A stretch of DNA of 64,000 nucleotides from an uncultured bacterium (GCA_949291375.1 CASEVI010000001.1:1-64000), one strand, 5' to 3'; counted from the stretch's first letter, positions 45,864-56,037 are shown. Notes: generated from the letters alone by a model not told the origin. A program made the numbers and translations.

Positions 45864-46775
45864 TTAAAACAACTTTTTTGAAAGTGTTTCTAATCCATGG
45901 AAGAATAAACAATCATTGATTTGCAAAACATCAAAAATTTTCTTATCAACATAATATTGAACAACGAGTTCATACATTGAGTTTTTGCCAAATCCATAAC
46001 CTTGTTTAGCTAATAAATAAGCAATATCTTTAGTGCTTAATTCAAAAGCCACACCTAAAGATAAAAGCATATTTTTAGTAGGGATGAACGTTGGTTCTTC
46101 AAAAAGTCTATCTAAATAAGTTTTATCCCGATTAGCTTTTAATGTAAGAGTGTTTTTATCAATGTTTTTAGCTTTCATTAATTTCTTTATCTCATTTACA
46201 ACATCGACATTAGTGTCCTTTAAAAGTTGTTTTGGAGATTTTGTTTCGAAATGGGCATTAACATATTGAGAAAGATTTTCTTTGAAGTCATCATCAAAAA
46301 TATCAAATGGTTGCTTAAATAAAACAACATAAATATCAGAATCAATATGGTTTGATAAATATTTTATAATTTCGTCCTTTTCAATATCATAACATTCTCT
46401 TAAAGGATAATTAAAATCACTTGAAATAACTGGGAATGCAGCACTCTTAAAATTATTTTCGTCAATAATATTAAAAACAGATTTATAAGCATTTCTTAAA
46501 TTTTTTTCTTCGCCATGTTTACCATTTATATAATTAGGACCGACAGCATGAATAATTGCTTTGCAATTTGTTATATTAAAGGAAGGTGTCATAACAGCTT
46601 TTCCTACATCACAGTGGCCTATCTTTCTACATGCATCTTGTAATAATAAATCTCCTGCACGATGAAAAATAGCTCGACTTACGCCTTCAACCATCTTTAA
46701 ATTAACATTTGCATTTGCAATAATAGCATCGACATCCATGCTAACTAAATCACCACGAACTAAATAAAGCGCCAT
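45864..46775 (-). CDS. Macro-domain protein with C-terminal helix-turn-helix
   Basis: N-terminal macro domain (about 1-165) for ADP-ribose or derivatives: LVRGDLVSMDVDAIIANANV, GVSRAIFHRAG, HAVGPNY, AAFPVISSDFNYPL. The C-terminal half (about 190-303) looks like an XRE-type HTH: KNIDKNTLTLKANRDKTYLD, PTKNMLLSLGVAFELS. It ends in a helical cap seen in related Bacillota proteins (YELVVQYYVDKKIFDVLQIN). The frame opens at 46820, but ATG 46775 has SD AGGGG, giving 303 aa. No ART toxin is adjacent. A regulator sensing ADP-ribose is my inference. Confidence 0.8.
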   Translation of the reverse strand: MALYLVRGDLVSMDVDAIIANANVNLKMVEGVSRAIFHRAGDLLLQDACRKIGHCDVGKAVMTPSFNITNCKAIIHAVGPNYINGKHGEEKNLRNAYKSVFNIIDENNFKSAAFPVISSDFNYPLRECYDIEKDEIIKYLSNHIDSDIYVVLFKQPFDIFDDDFKENLSQYVNAHFETKSPKQLLKDTNVDVVNEIKKLMKAKNIDKNTLTLKANRDKTYLDRLFEEPTFIPTKNMLLSLGVAFELSTKDIAYLLAKQGYGFGKNSMYELVVQYYVDKKIFDVLQINDCLFFHGLETLSKKLF

Positions 46776-46901
46776 ATTTTTCCCCTGCATAATTATAGTA
46801 AAATAACACTCTATTTTCAAACTAATATAGAATATTAAAAATAGAATTTTTATTGAATTTTACTTAATTTAAAAGACGTTAAAAATAACATAGAATTTGA
46901 A

Positions 46902-46936
46902 ACTAGATAATCTAATTTCATACCATATAATCTAGT
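46902..46936. promoter_or_regulatory. Inverted repeat in the macro/degV divergent region
   Basis: ACTAGAT (46902-46908) and ATCTAGT (46930-46936), 21-nt spacer. It lies between the divergent macro-HTH and degV genes and could be an operator, possibly of the macro-HTH protein itself. Confidence 0.35.
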
Positions 46937-47009
46937 AATAAGTATCACATTTTAAAAAAATGCCTAAAATGTTAAAATTTTGAATGTTTTAAGGGGTAAA
47001 ATTATTTTT

Positions 47010-47885
47010 ATGAAAATTTGTGTTACAAGTGATGATACTGCTCAATTTACAAAAGAAGAAATTGCAGAAGCCGGTAATTTATATATAGTTAGAGTTCCAA
47101 TTATTATTAATGGAGAAGCTTATTTCCAAAACGAGACAATCGATGATGCTACTTTTTTCAAACGTTTAGCATCTGATGACGACATCCAAACTTCTCAACC
47201 TTCACCAGGTGAATTAATGGAATTGTGGACAAGACTTTTAAAAGAATATGATGCAATTATTCATATTCCTCTTTCAAGTGGTTTATCTGAAGCATGTAAT
47301 AGTGCAAAAATGATTTCTCAAGACGATGAATTTAAAGGAAAAGTTTTTGTTTGTGATAATCATAGAGTTGAACCAACTTTAAGAGAAAGCGTTAGAGATG
47401 CATTAAAATTAATTAAAGCAGGTTATACTCCTGAAGAAATTCAAAAAGAACTTGTTGAAGAAGGACCAAATTCTTCAATTTATCTTATGGTAGATACATT
47501 AAAATATCTTAAAAAAGGTGGAAGAGTTACTCATGCTGCTGCTTTATTAGGTGGAGCACTTCATGTTAAACCTATTTTAGCTATTTTTGGTGGCAAACTC
47601 GATGCTTATCAAAAAGTTATCGGATCTAAAAAAGGAAGAAAAGTTTTAATCGATGCTATTAGAAAAGATTTAAATGAAAAATTTAAAGGTATTGATAAAC
47701 AAGATTTATATTTTGGAGCTGCTTATACAAATAATAAAGAAGAAGCTGAAGAATTTATTAAAGAAGCTGCAAAAGAATTAGATGTTGATTCATTTGAACT
47801 TAGACCATTATCACTTGTTGTTTCAACTCATACTGGTCCAGGTGTTTTAGCTTTAACAGTTACAAAAAAAGCACCTATAAAATAA
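47010..47885 (+). CDS. DegV-family fatty-acid-binding protein
   Basis: Two-domain protein that holds fatty acids for the FakA kinase in phospholipid synthesis. TSDDTAQFTKEEI, then TSQPSPGELMELW, HIPLSSGLSEACNSA, and LKYLKKGGRVTHAAALLGGA match the family. AAGGGG sits 13 nt before ATG 47010; an in-frame TTG at 46980 would place the SD inside the gene. 291 aa. No fakA is present in the window. Its terminator lies in the convergent gene. Confidence 0.9.
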   Translation: MKICVTSDDTAQFTKEEIAEAGNLYIVRVPIIINGEAYFQNETIDDATFFKRLASDDDIQTSQPSPGELMELWTRLLKEYDAIIHIPLSSGLSEACNSAKMISQDDEFKGKVFVCDNHRVEPTLRESVRDALKLIKAGYTPEEIQKELVEEGPNSSIYLMVDTLKYLKKGGRVTHAAALLGGALHVKPILAIFGGKLDAYQKVIGSKKGRKVLIDAIRKDLNEKFKGIDKQDLYFGAAYTNNKEEAEEFIKEAAKELDVDSFELRPLSLVVSTHTGPGVLALTVTKKAPIK

Positions 47886-49368
47886 ATTCATAATAATTAT
47901 AAGTTTCATCACTCTTTAAAAATTTAAAATCTAATCGAGCGATAAGTTTATCGCTCTTTTTATTTTCTTTATAACATTTCATTCTTACTTTATTTATACC
48001 TATTTCTTCTTTTAAATATTTTAAAAGATAAGAAATAACATTATATGCTATATTTTTATTTTCCATATCTTTAATTAATCTAATACCTATTTCAACACTA
48101 TTATCATTTAAATAATCATAAATTATTACTTCACCTGCATAGTTAGATTTATATTCAATCATTAAACTTAAGTTCTCTTTATTAATAAAATCATTTATTA
48201 CCATATTAAAGAAATAATCACTAGATATAATTTCATTTTCTTTTAAATCTTTTTTATAATCATATCCCCAATATTTATTTCTTACTTCGTCAATTGATAA
48301 TAAATAATAATTTTTCTTATTTTTTAAATCTAACTTTTTTAAAACTATATCTTCATTTACTTTAATAAAAGGAAATGAAGATAATAAACTCATATTATTT
48401 AATACTTTAAAAGCATATTTATGAATTAAAGAGAATGGATGATAATCTTCTTTTGATTTTCTTAATCCTTCATCTCCACTATCATCTTCACGATTAAAAT
48501 ATTTAATTTTATCTTTATAATAATTAGCTAGAAAGTTAACAAAATAAGGAACAATTCCAATATATTCTTTATTACATTTTTCTAAATGGTCAAAAAGAAT
48601 ATCATTAATAATTTCAACTAAAGATAGTCCAATAATTTTATCGTTATCAAACATAATAAATAAATCTAAAGATAACTCACTAAAAACTTTTAATATATTT
48701 TTAGAAAACTCTTCTTCTTTTATTCCTATTTCTATTTCATTATTATTATCATTATTATTTAAAACAAATTTATCTTTTTTAAATTCATCAATAAACTCAA
48801 AACATTTTAAAAGTAAATCATTATCTATCTTTTTATCATATTTAACTATTTTAATATTATGTTTATTAATACCATTACTATCTTCATTTAAAATATATAA
48901 TTTTTTAAATCGTGATACAAAATGTCGTTTATTTTGATATTTTTTACCTTTAAACTCAATAAAATCTTCATTTTTATATAAATAATCACTCCATATCCTA
49001 TCAAAATGAAAATAATATTCTTTATAAATACCTTTTAATTTTTCAATATTTTCTAAATTTAAACAGGTATATTCAAGATTAAATATTTTATTTTTTAAAG
49101 CATAATCATTTATTAAATCAATACTTTTTCTAATGTCATTAGAAAAAGGAAAATAAAACATATCTTTATTATTTTTTAAATCATATCGAGCTTTTAATAT
49201 AAAAGATTCTTTATTTTCATCTATAAATGCGATTTTTATCTTATAAAAATCTTTCCACATATATAAAACTCCTAAAGTATAATCACACATATAAGAGTTA
49301 TTTATATATAATTTATCTTTAATTTTCTTTAAAATATCTAAATCTAAATCAATAAAATTTAAGTCCAT
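47875..49368 (-). CDS. DUF2156 protein fused to a GNAT acetyltransferase domain (497 aa)
   Basis: Residues 1-310 resemble the DUF2156/LPG-synthetase C-terminal GNAT-like fold (SYMCDYTLGVLYMWKDFYKI, FDRIWSDYLY, YKDKIKYFNREDDSGDEGLR, then SKEDYHPF). From about 340 a second, canonical GNAT domain follows (NEIISSDYFFNMVIN, VEIGIRLIKDMENKNIAYNV, INKVRMKCYKENKKS). Double GNAT architectures of this sort are usual for aminoacyl or acyl transfer; the substrate is unknown. Very Lys/Asn/Ile-rich. The 3' end overlaps degV by 11 nt and contains its terminator. Confidence 0.75.
   Translation of the reverse strand: MDLNFIDLDLDILKKIKDKLYINNSYMCDYTLGVLYMWKDFYKIKIAFIDENKESFILKARYDLKNNKDMFYFPFSNDIRKSIDLINDYALKNKIFNLEYTCLNLENIEKLKGIYKEYYFHFDRIWSDYLYKNEDFIEFKGKKYQNKRHFVSRFKKLYILNEDSNGINKHNIKIVKYDKKIDNDLLLKCFEFIDEFKKDKFVLNNNDNNNEIEIGIKEEEFSKNILKVFSELSLDLFIMFDNDKIIGLSLVEIINDILFDHLEKCNKEYIGIVPYFVNFLANYYKDKIKYFNREDDSGDEGLRKSKEDYHPFSLIHKYAFKVLNNMSLLSSFPFIKVNEDIVLKKLDLKNKKNYYLLSIDEVRNKYWGYDYKKDLKENEIISSDYFFNMVINDFINKENLSLMIEYKSNYAGEVIIYDYLNDNSVEIGIRLIKDMENKNIAYNVISYLLKYLKEEIGINKVRMKCYKENKKSDKLIARLDFKFLKSDETYNYYEFIL
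47937..47966 (+). terminator. degV terminator embedded in the opposing CDS
   Basis: GAGCGATAA (47937-47945), GT, TTATCGCTC (47948-47956), then TTTTTATTTT. It lies wholly inside the coding end of the 497-aa gene. Confidence 0.85.
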
Positions 49369-49436
49369 ATAATAGTCACTATTTTAAACTAAATTAAATA
49401 TAAATCGTTAGTTAAATGCGCTAAAATAAATTAGTT

Positions 49437-49766
49437 ATGGCAGATAGAGGAATGAAAAAGTGGCTCCCTTTTGCTTCACTTGTCGAACAAGGGGAATATC
49501 TATCAAAAATGATGTATGAAAAATATAAGGTTGAAAAACCTATTATTTTAGATGATACATCAGAAATAATTAATAAAACTCTTAAAGAGTATGGTTTTAT
49601 TAATCCTTTATCTTTAAAAATATATTTTGATGGATATATTTATAAAATAGTTGATAAGATAATTTTTATTGATAAAAATAAAAAGTTAGTGTATTTCACT
49701 AACTTTTATATCCCAATATCAAATATATTAAGTATTGAAGATGATATTTTTACATCACTTAATTAA
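49437..49766 (+). CDS. YolD-like family protein
   Basis: 109 aa. DRGMKKWLPFASLVEQGEYL at the N-terminus is the YolD-family signature (DRG-x-x-KW-PFASL-EQ). The rest is a small beta-barrel-like part (KIYFDGYIYKIVDKIIFID). YolD proteins often neighbour Y-family DNA polymerases (UvrX/YqjW) and are LOS-linked in Bacillus. None is here, so this is an orphan. No clear SD before the ATG. Its C-terminal codons overlap the convergent 205-aa gene by 12 nt. Confidence 0.82.
   Translation: MADRGMKKWLPFASLVEQGEYLSKMMYEKYKVEKPIILDDTSEIINKTLKEYGFINPLSLKIYFDGYIYKIVDKIIFIDKNKKLVYFTNFYIPISNILSIEDDIFTSLN
49681..49707 (-). terminator. Terminator of the 205-aa gene embedded in the yolD-like CDS
   Basis: AAAAGTTAGTG (49681-49691), TATTT, CACTAACTTTT (49697-49707). 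Read on the minus strand TTATTTTTATC follows. 48 nt downstream of the 205-aa gene stop and inside the opposing gene. Confidence 0.8.
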
Positions 49767-50372
49767 TAAAAGAGGGAAAGATGCAAAAATAATTGAGAAT
49801 CCAAAATTAACTATTACAGTTAATAAATATAATATTTCACTAGCAAGTACCCCAATACTTAAAGAAGTAAAATTATTAATTAATAAAGATATATCATTCC
49901 ATAAAGTATTAATTAAACTAGAAAGCCCACTAATTAAAAGAATAATTCCTAAAATAATTAATATAATTACATAAGCTTTTTTATGCCCTCTACTTTCTAA
50001 AATAAGAATAATCGCATAAATAATTCCTGCAATTAAAGAAATAGAAAGAATCATCACATCGAAAGATAAAGTTAATATTCCTGTAATAATCTGCATTATA
50101 AAAGGAATCAAATAAGTAGCTAATGCAAGACAAAGCATTGCATAGTAAGCACTTCCTCCATTTCCACTTCTTGCTCTATAAAAATAAAGTGCAACAATAC
50201 AATAAAAACAAATATTAATTGCCAAAGAAATAATATCTAAAGAATCAATATTTGATTTTGTTGTAATTAGTGTAACTAATAAAGTAACAATATTTAATAA
50301 GATATAAACTAAACAAATTGCCGCTGCACCAACAGCAAATGTAGTTAAAAAATTTCCACGTCTTTTTGCCAT
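49755..50372 (-). CDS. Polytopic membrane protein of unknown function (205 aa)
   Basis: No family recognised. Basic N-terminus MAKRRGNF, then about six hydrophobic helices (for example LTTFAVGAAAICLVYILLNI, IYAIILILESRG, AYVIILIILGIILLISGLSS) with short loops. A basic loop RARSGNGG lies between helices 2 and 3. Single-gene transcript with its terminator in the opposing yolD-like gene. Confidence 0.65.
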   Translation of the reverse strand: MAKRRGNFLTTFAVGAAAICLVYILLNIVTLLVTLITTKSNIDSLDIISLAINICFYCIVALYFYRARSGNGGSAYYAMLCLALATYLIPFIMQIITGILTLSFDVMILSISLIAGIIYAIILILESRGHKKAYVIILIILGIILLISGLSSLINTLWNDISLLINNFTSLSIGVLASEILYLLTVIVNFGFSIIFASFPLLLIK

Positions 50373-50586
50373 AACTTTAATATATTATCATAATTTTTAA
50401 TTTTGTTAGAAAAAATAACATAATTTATGTCTATAAAATAGAGATATTCGATTCAAAAATTAAAATTTCATTAAATACAATCAAAAAGTGAATATTTTTA
50501 ACTTTTAGAAAGGTTCTTGACTAATAAAAGTCGTTGTGGGGAAGGCATAATTACATTTATTCCCATCTTATAGAAAACATTTTAAA

Positions 50587-50613
50587 AAGCGAGACTTATT
50601 TAAAATCTCGCTT
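50587..50613 (-). terminator. Enolase terminator
   Basis: AAGCGAGA (50587-50594) and TCTCGCTT (50606-50613), minus strand followed by TTTAAAA. 26 nt after the eno stop. Confidence 0.8.
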
Positions 50614-50638
50614 AACTGATTTAATTTTTACTTAAGAA

Positions 50639-51976
<1,338 letters not shown>

Positions 51977-52019
51977 TCAAAATTATTATATAAAAAAAGA
52001 GATAAAAGTTAAACAAAAA

Positions 52020-52043
52020 GAAACTAGTTTTAAAACTAGTTTC
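52020..52043 (-). terminator. Terminator of the WYL regulator gene
   Basis: GAAACTAGTTTT (52020-52031) followed directly by its reverse complement (52032-52043). On the minus strand TTTTTG follows. Confidence 0.75.
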
Positions 52044-52066
52044 CTCATTATTAATTTATAAATAAA

Positions 52067-52963
52067 TTAACGCGTAAGGGTCATCATTCTATATAACTCT
52101 TCTTTATATAATCTATAAACATCATTATCCTTGTCAACAAATTCAACGTTAGAGCCTAAAGAGAGTAACAACGAAACGACTTCTCGATATGATCTAGTTT
52201 TTATTTCAACATCGGTATAAGTTGAATCGTAATTTAATTCAACTAAATCTTTAAAAGATTTTTTAAAACGATTATATGCAATTTTATAAACTCTTACTTT
52301 AAATGTACACGGAATATCAGAGCCATAAATTTCATGATTTGGAAGCTTCTTAATATGTTCAAGGTCATCTTTTTTAATTGAATATTGTCTTTCTTGATAA
52401 TCCTTAAAATCAACCTTTCTTAAATCATAAACTCTAATTGAATCACGATAATATGCAAATAAATAAACAACGCCATCGTAATTTTTAAAACAAATTGGGC
52501 AAACATAAGCATCAAAATAATTTCCCTTTTTTTCATATGTTATTTTAATACTTCTTTTTAAATAAATCGCCTCAGTGATTTTTGTCATTTTCTCAATATC
52601 TTCTTGAGCGATATTGCTATTTGAAAAAATCAGATCTTTAGATAAATCAATTCCCGATTTATTAATTTCGTTAATTTTATCAATTACATATTCAGAATTA
52701 ATCGACAAGTTTAATCTGTAAAGATCATCAACATTAGTTAGATTAAAAGGAAAAGCATCTTTCCCCCCATAATAAAAACCACCATCTCTACCTCTAGCAG
52801 ACTCAACCCCAACAGCTTCTAATTTTTTACCATATCTTGTAATCGACCTAACAGAACAATCTAAGTATTCAGAAAGTTTTTTCCTAGATATTGCCATTGG
52901 AGAATGGTTTTGCAAATAACCCAGCATCTTAACTGCGTTTAAAATATCATTTGAATCACTCAT
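52067..52963 (-). CDS. HTH-WYL transcriptional regulator
   Basis: N-terminal HTH_11: MAISRKKLSEYLDCSVRSIT then RYGKKLEAVGV. A WYL domain follows at about 125-200 (RSIKITYEKKG, VCPICFKNYDGVVYLFAYYR, IRVYDLRKVDF), and then a WCX-like C-terminus. The Trp-Tyr-Leu core is VYLFAYY here. WYL regulators sense nucleic acid or nucleotide ligands and often control accessory or stress genes. The 375-bp region upstream contains the palindrome GTTGCGCAAC and leads into the accessory patch at 53.3-56 kb, which it may control; inference. Confidence 0.85.
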   Translation of the reverse strand: MSDSNDILNAVKMLGYLQNHSPMAISRKKLSEYLDCSVRSITRYGKKLEAVGVESARGRDGGFYYGGKDAFPFNLTNVDDLYRLNLSINSEYVIDKINEINKSGIDLSKDLIFSNSNIAQEDIEKMTKITEAIYLKRSIKITYEKKGNYFDAYVCPICFKNYDGVVYLFAYYRDSIRVYDLRKVDFKDYQERQYSIKKDDLEHIKKLPNHEIYGSDIPCTFKVRVYKIAYNRFKKSFKDLVELNYDSTYTDVEIKTRSYREVVSLLLSLGSNVEFVDKDNDVYRLYKEELYRMMTLTR

Positions 52964-53338
52964 AAGCCTTACCCCATATTAAGATGTAACTGAAATTCAT
53001 TTTAAAGGGTAAATGATTCTTTATCTATAAAAATCTCATTAAATTCAACCAATAAATGACACATTTTAAGATTTGTTGCGCAACTTTGTCACTATTATTA
53101 TTTTTTAGCATTTGTTCATTTTTTTAACATAAGAATATTTATTTCCACGTGAAAACAAATTAACGACATAAAATTAAAACAGCAAACAATTTTTAAACAA
53201 ACGGGAAAATATCTGAAACATTTTATAAAAATTAATTTCAAAATATATCATAAATGCCGTGGTTACTTCTATTCGATACTTTGTAACACCCTTATACTCT
53301 TACACGACACCCTAGCAAGTGCGCATTTTTCGATATTT
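52964..53338. other. Gene-free region between the WYL regulator and the grpB-like gene
   Basis: No gene seen. GTTGCGCAAC (53075-53084) is a perfect palindrome flanked by TT and TTTG, a candidate operator. ACTCTTACACG at 53296-53306 is the inverse of CGTGTAAGAGT found twice near 55.87 kb, and TTTGTAACACCC precedes it, as at a mobile-element end. Confidence 0.5.
53296..53306 (-). repeat. CGTGTAAGAGT repeat, left inverted copy
   Basis: Read on the minus strand as CGTGTAAGAGT. Two more copies lie on the plus strand at 55865-55875 and 55883-55893. Confidence 0.55.
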
Positions 53339-53857
53339 TCAATGTTTATACCAAATAAGTGCATCTCGCTCGAGTTGCCTAACAAACTCTTCTTTCCCAT
53401 CACAATACATATCGATGTCATAAGGATATCTAAGAGCTAGTTTTCCTTTAAGTTCTCCATATTCATTTGCGATATCTTCATGAGCAATCAAATAATCTCT
53501 AACCGCTAAATGCCTAACTAAATTTTCTTTATCATCTTTATAGAAGATATGAATTTGATAAGTCCTTTCATCTCCACCTTTTCTTAAATATCTTCTACCT
53601 TTAATTCCAAATTCACCTAGGTATTCATATCCGATATTTTCAAATTCTCTTTGTTTTTTATCTACTTCTTCTAATGAATCAACACTTATCATGATATCAA
53701 TAATGGGTTTGGATTTAAGACCTGGTACCGCGGTTGAACCAATATGAAAGATGCCCACTAAATTTTCTTTTAGTATTGAGATTATTAATTTCTTTTCCTT
53801 TTCAAACATCAAAGGATAATTTGGATTATATTCTTTAACTACTATATGTTGTGCCAT
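53339..53857 (-). CDS. GrpB/UPF0157 family nucleotidyltransferase-like protein
   Basis: 172 aa. IFHIGSTAVPGLKSKPIIDI then MISV is the family's nucleotidyltransferase-fold signature (GST...K-x-IIDI). YLRKGGDERTYQIHIF and HLAVRDYLIAHEDIANEYGE follow. Biochemical role uncertain; family members resemble minimal nucleotidyltransferases. It lies in the accessory patch next to the broken AlbA_2 gene. Confidence 0.88.
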   Translation of the reverse strand: MAQHIVVKEYNPNYPLMFEKEKKLIISILKENLVGIFHIGSTAVPGLKSKPIIDIMISVDSLEEVDKKQREFENIGYEYLGEFGIKGRRYLRKGGDERTYQIHIFYKDDKENLVRHLAVRDYLIAHEDIANEYGELKGKLALRYPYDIDMYCDGKEEFVRQLERDALIWYKH

Positions 53858-53902
53858 AAAACCACCTATCTATTATGATCTAGTGGTATTTAATGTTTTA
53901 AT

Positions 53903-55237
53903 TTAATCTTCTTTACCGTTTTCTACGATTTCCCAATGGCCATTTTTATCTGAGCCGACACGCACCAAGATGCCTTTAGATTTTAAAGAATTAATAATTG
54001 TTTGGACTGTTCGGCGTGATAAGTTTACCTTAGAAGTCATTTCATTTATCGTTACTTTACTATTTTCGTTTATTAGATTTAGGATCTTTGCTTCATTTAC
54101 AGTGCAATTTACAGTGCAATTTACAATGCAATCGTCCTTCGCATTAAATCCTTTTTTATCAAAAGTTATGGTAACCATTATCCCGACACCAAGGAATCTG
54201 AAAGCTTCTCTGCCATAGGCTTTGACAACCTTAGGAACGCCATGTCCAGAACGATCGACGATGTCGCATTGAACGAAGACGTCCATGAGTTCTTTATTAA
54301 CCGGATCGCTTACTCCTTCAAAGAAATCTTCTTTTGATAAACCCTCCTTTAATCCTCCATAAGACATGATTTCCATTCTATCTTCATACCAATAAATCGA
54401 AGGAGGATTTCCATGAATCCAATCATTATGTACTAAAGCATTAACCCGAGCTTCCTCGAAAGCCTCATTATCGAACATCTTCTTCGTTCTTCTTGGAAGA
54501 GTACTATCATCTATGTAAGTGTCATTCAAAGCTTCACAATAATGTTTAACATCTTCATACGCTTGTAAAATTGACTGCTGACCAAAATTGTTTCTCTTAG
54601 AATAGGAAAGTTTGTCTTTACCGTTGAATACACAAACTTGAATTGAATAGAAATTTTTGTCCGCTAAAAGTTCAGCCAAGAGATTATATTTGCCTTCTTT
54701 TGTAAGAAGTCAAAAACTACGTTCAAAGGTCTTTTCGTTAATCTCAACGCCCTTACTTCTTAGCTTTATCTTAAGAATGTCGAAAGTATAGCCGTCCCCA
54801 TGGCTTTGAATGTCAACCAAGCCTAATTTATCTTCTTGTAGGGCTACGATTTGGCACTTATCAATTTCTTCTTCACTCATAGGAGTTGAGGAAGTTCCGT
54901 CTCTATAAAAACAACCAGTCGCACTTCTTCCCTCTTTCTTAATGTAATAAAGTTTGGTCCCTTTAGTTACTTTAACAACAATGATTGTTTTATCATCTTC
55001 TAATAAGGAACCTATTTCACATAAGCCTTCTGTAGAGGGAAGAATCTGATCTCGAATAATGTCTCTGATTTCCCTCATTATTTTATCGACATTAGAAACA
55101 CCTAAAACATCACCATTATCATCAACACCAATATAGATAGTTCCATTTCTAGTATTAAGAAAAGCGACGACTTCTTTTGCAAAGTCTTTGTTCAATGTTC
55201 TTTTAAGTTCTATATTTTCAGATTCTTGAAATTTCAT
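53903..55237 (-). pseudogene. AlbA_2 (Schlafen-type) ATP-binding regulator broken by in-frame TGA
   Basis: One frame from ATG 55235-55237 to 53903, interrupted only by TGA at 54710-54712. Part 1: KFQESENIELKRTLNKDFAK, then NGTIYIGVDDNGDVLGV, is the AlbA_2 domain. GCFYRDGTSSTPMSEEEI follows. It halts at KTFERSF. The same frame resumes with LLTKEGKYNLLAELLADKNF, the normal family continuation, then ARVNALVHNDWIHGNPPSIY (HATPase-like C4 region) and a C-terminal HTH (NLSRRTVQTIINSLKSKGIL). UGG codes Trp elsewhere and RF2 is present, so TGA as Trp is unlikely. A tandem 12-bp repeat encodes NCTVNCTVN in the linker. Visibly less AT-rich than the backbone, suggesting transfer. Confidence 0.82.
54097..54132. 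repeat. Three tandem 12-bp repeats inside the AlbA_2 gene
   Basis: TTACAGTGCAAT at 54097-54108 and 54109-54120, then TTACAATGCAAT at 54121-54132. In frame they encode repeated NCTV in the linker before the HTH; copy number could change without shifting the frame. Confidence 0.85.
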
Positions 55238-55349
55238 TATAAAAAACACCCGCTTTCTTAGCTAGTTAATTATAACTAAAAACTAACTATTTTTCTATAT
55301 CTTAGACAAATTTAAAATTATAAAAAGGCAAAGGATCTGTTATGATATC

Positions 55350-55916
55350 TTACTCCCCAACCTCTACTTTTATTTCTATATCCGATAAGAATATAAACGT
55401 TATGGATTTGTCTTTATGAACCACTGCTTTTTCGAGCGTGAAGTTGAATATCCTTTCATCCCATTCCTGGATATAATCGCTTTTCTTGAATAGTTCCATA
55501 AAGGCTTCAATTTCTTTAGATTTTGCTATTTTAATATCTTTTTCGCCAATTAAGTTATTGTATTCTTTTCCCTTATTTTTATATTTTTCCTCGAGTTCTA
55601 CATACTTTTTCTCCCAAATGTCCTGGTCTTGGACGGTCTTGGTATTTGCATCGATCAATAGCCTGAACTCTTTTGCATATTCTTTCAAAATTTCTTTAGC
55701 ACTGTTGATTTTAGCTTCCAATTTCGAGGTATCGGTAAGAATGAAAAAAGGTAAAAAATATTTTTGAGACAAATAAAAGCCCATCCCTACTAAAGAATCA
55801 ATCTTCAATAAGAATGGGCTGAAACGATAAAATGATATTAAATTTCTAGAGGTGTGCAAAGTACCGTGTAAGAGTTTCAAAGCGTGTAAGAGTGCACATC
55901 CATCGTATATGAGCAT
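55350..55916 (-). pseudogene. C-terminal remnant of a large serine recombinase
   Basis: Open frame of 188 codons. From about residue 65, a coiled coil (KLEAKINSAKEILKEYAKEF, VELEEKYKNKGKEYNNLIGE) is followed by AFMELFKKSDYIQEWDERIF, then KAVVHKDKSITFIFLSDIEI. This matches the extreme C-terminus of transposon or phage serine recombinases (coiled coil, then EFDEELW, then VEKVTVH...F-x-DG-x-E-I). The catalytic resolvase and zinc-ribbon domains are absent. The first 60 codons are not homologous and probably junction sequence. It marks a past mobile element. Confidence 0.7.
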
Positions 55917-55965
55917 CTTAAAAATTTAACTATTACACGGCAAATTGGCTATACACTTACACGGC
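55865..55965. repeat. Cluster of CGTGTAA-type repeats, right edge of accessory patch
   Basis: CGTGTAAGAGT at 55865-55875 and 55883-55893. The inverse words TTACACGGC at 55933-55941 and CTTACACGGC at 55956-55965 follow. With the inverted copy at 53296-53306 they bracket 2.6 kb holding the grpB-like gene, the AlbA_2 gene and the recombinase remnant. Multiple repeats near termini are known for IS21-like ends; here the assignment is inference. Confidence 0.55.
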
Positions 55966-55999
55966 GCAAAATCCGAAAAACTGCGATATATCGTATAAA

Positions 56000-56037
56000 A
56001 GAAAATATGTCTGAACACCCCTTTCGGAGTATCAGAC
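56000..56037 (-). terminator. tmRNA terminator
   Basis: On the minus strand GTCTGATACTCC, loop GAAA, GGGGTGTTCAGAC (56009-56037), then ATATTTTCTTTT. It starts 15 nt after the tmRNA CCA end. Confidence 0.85.

Noticed and set aside
46776..46820. Longer start for the macro-domain protein
   Set aside because: ATG 46775 has SD AGGGG with correct spacing, and the macro domain begins there; the extension would contain the SD.
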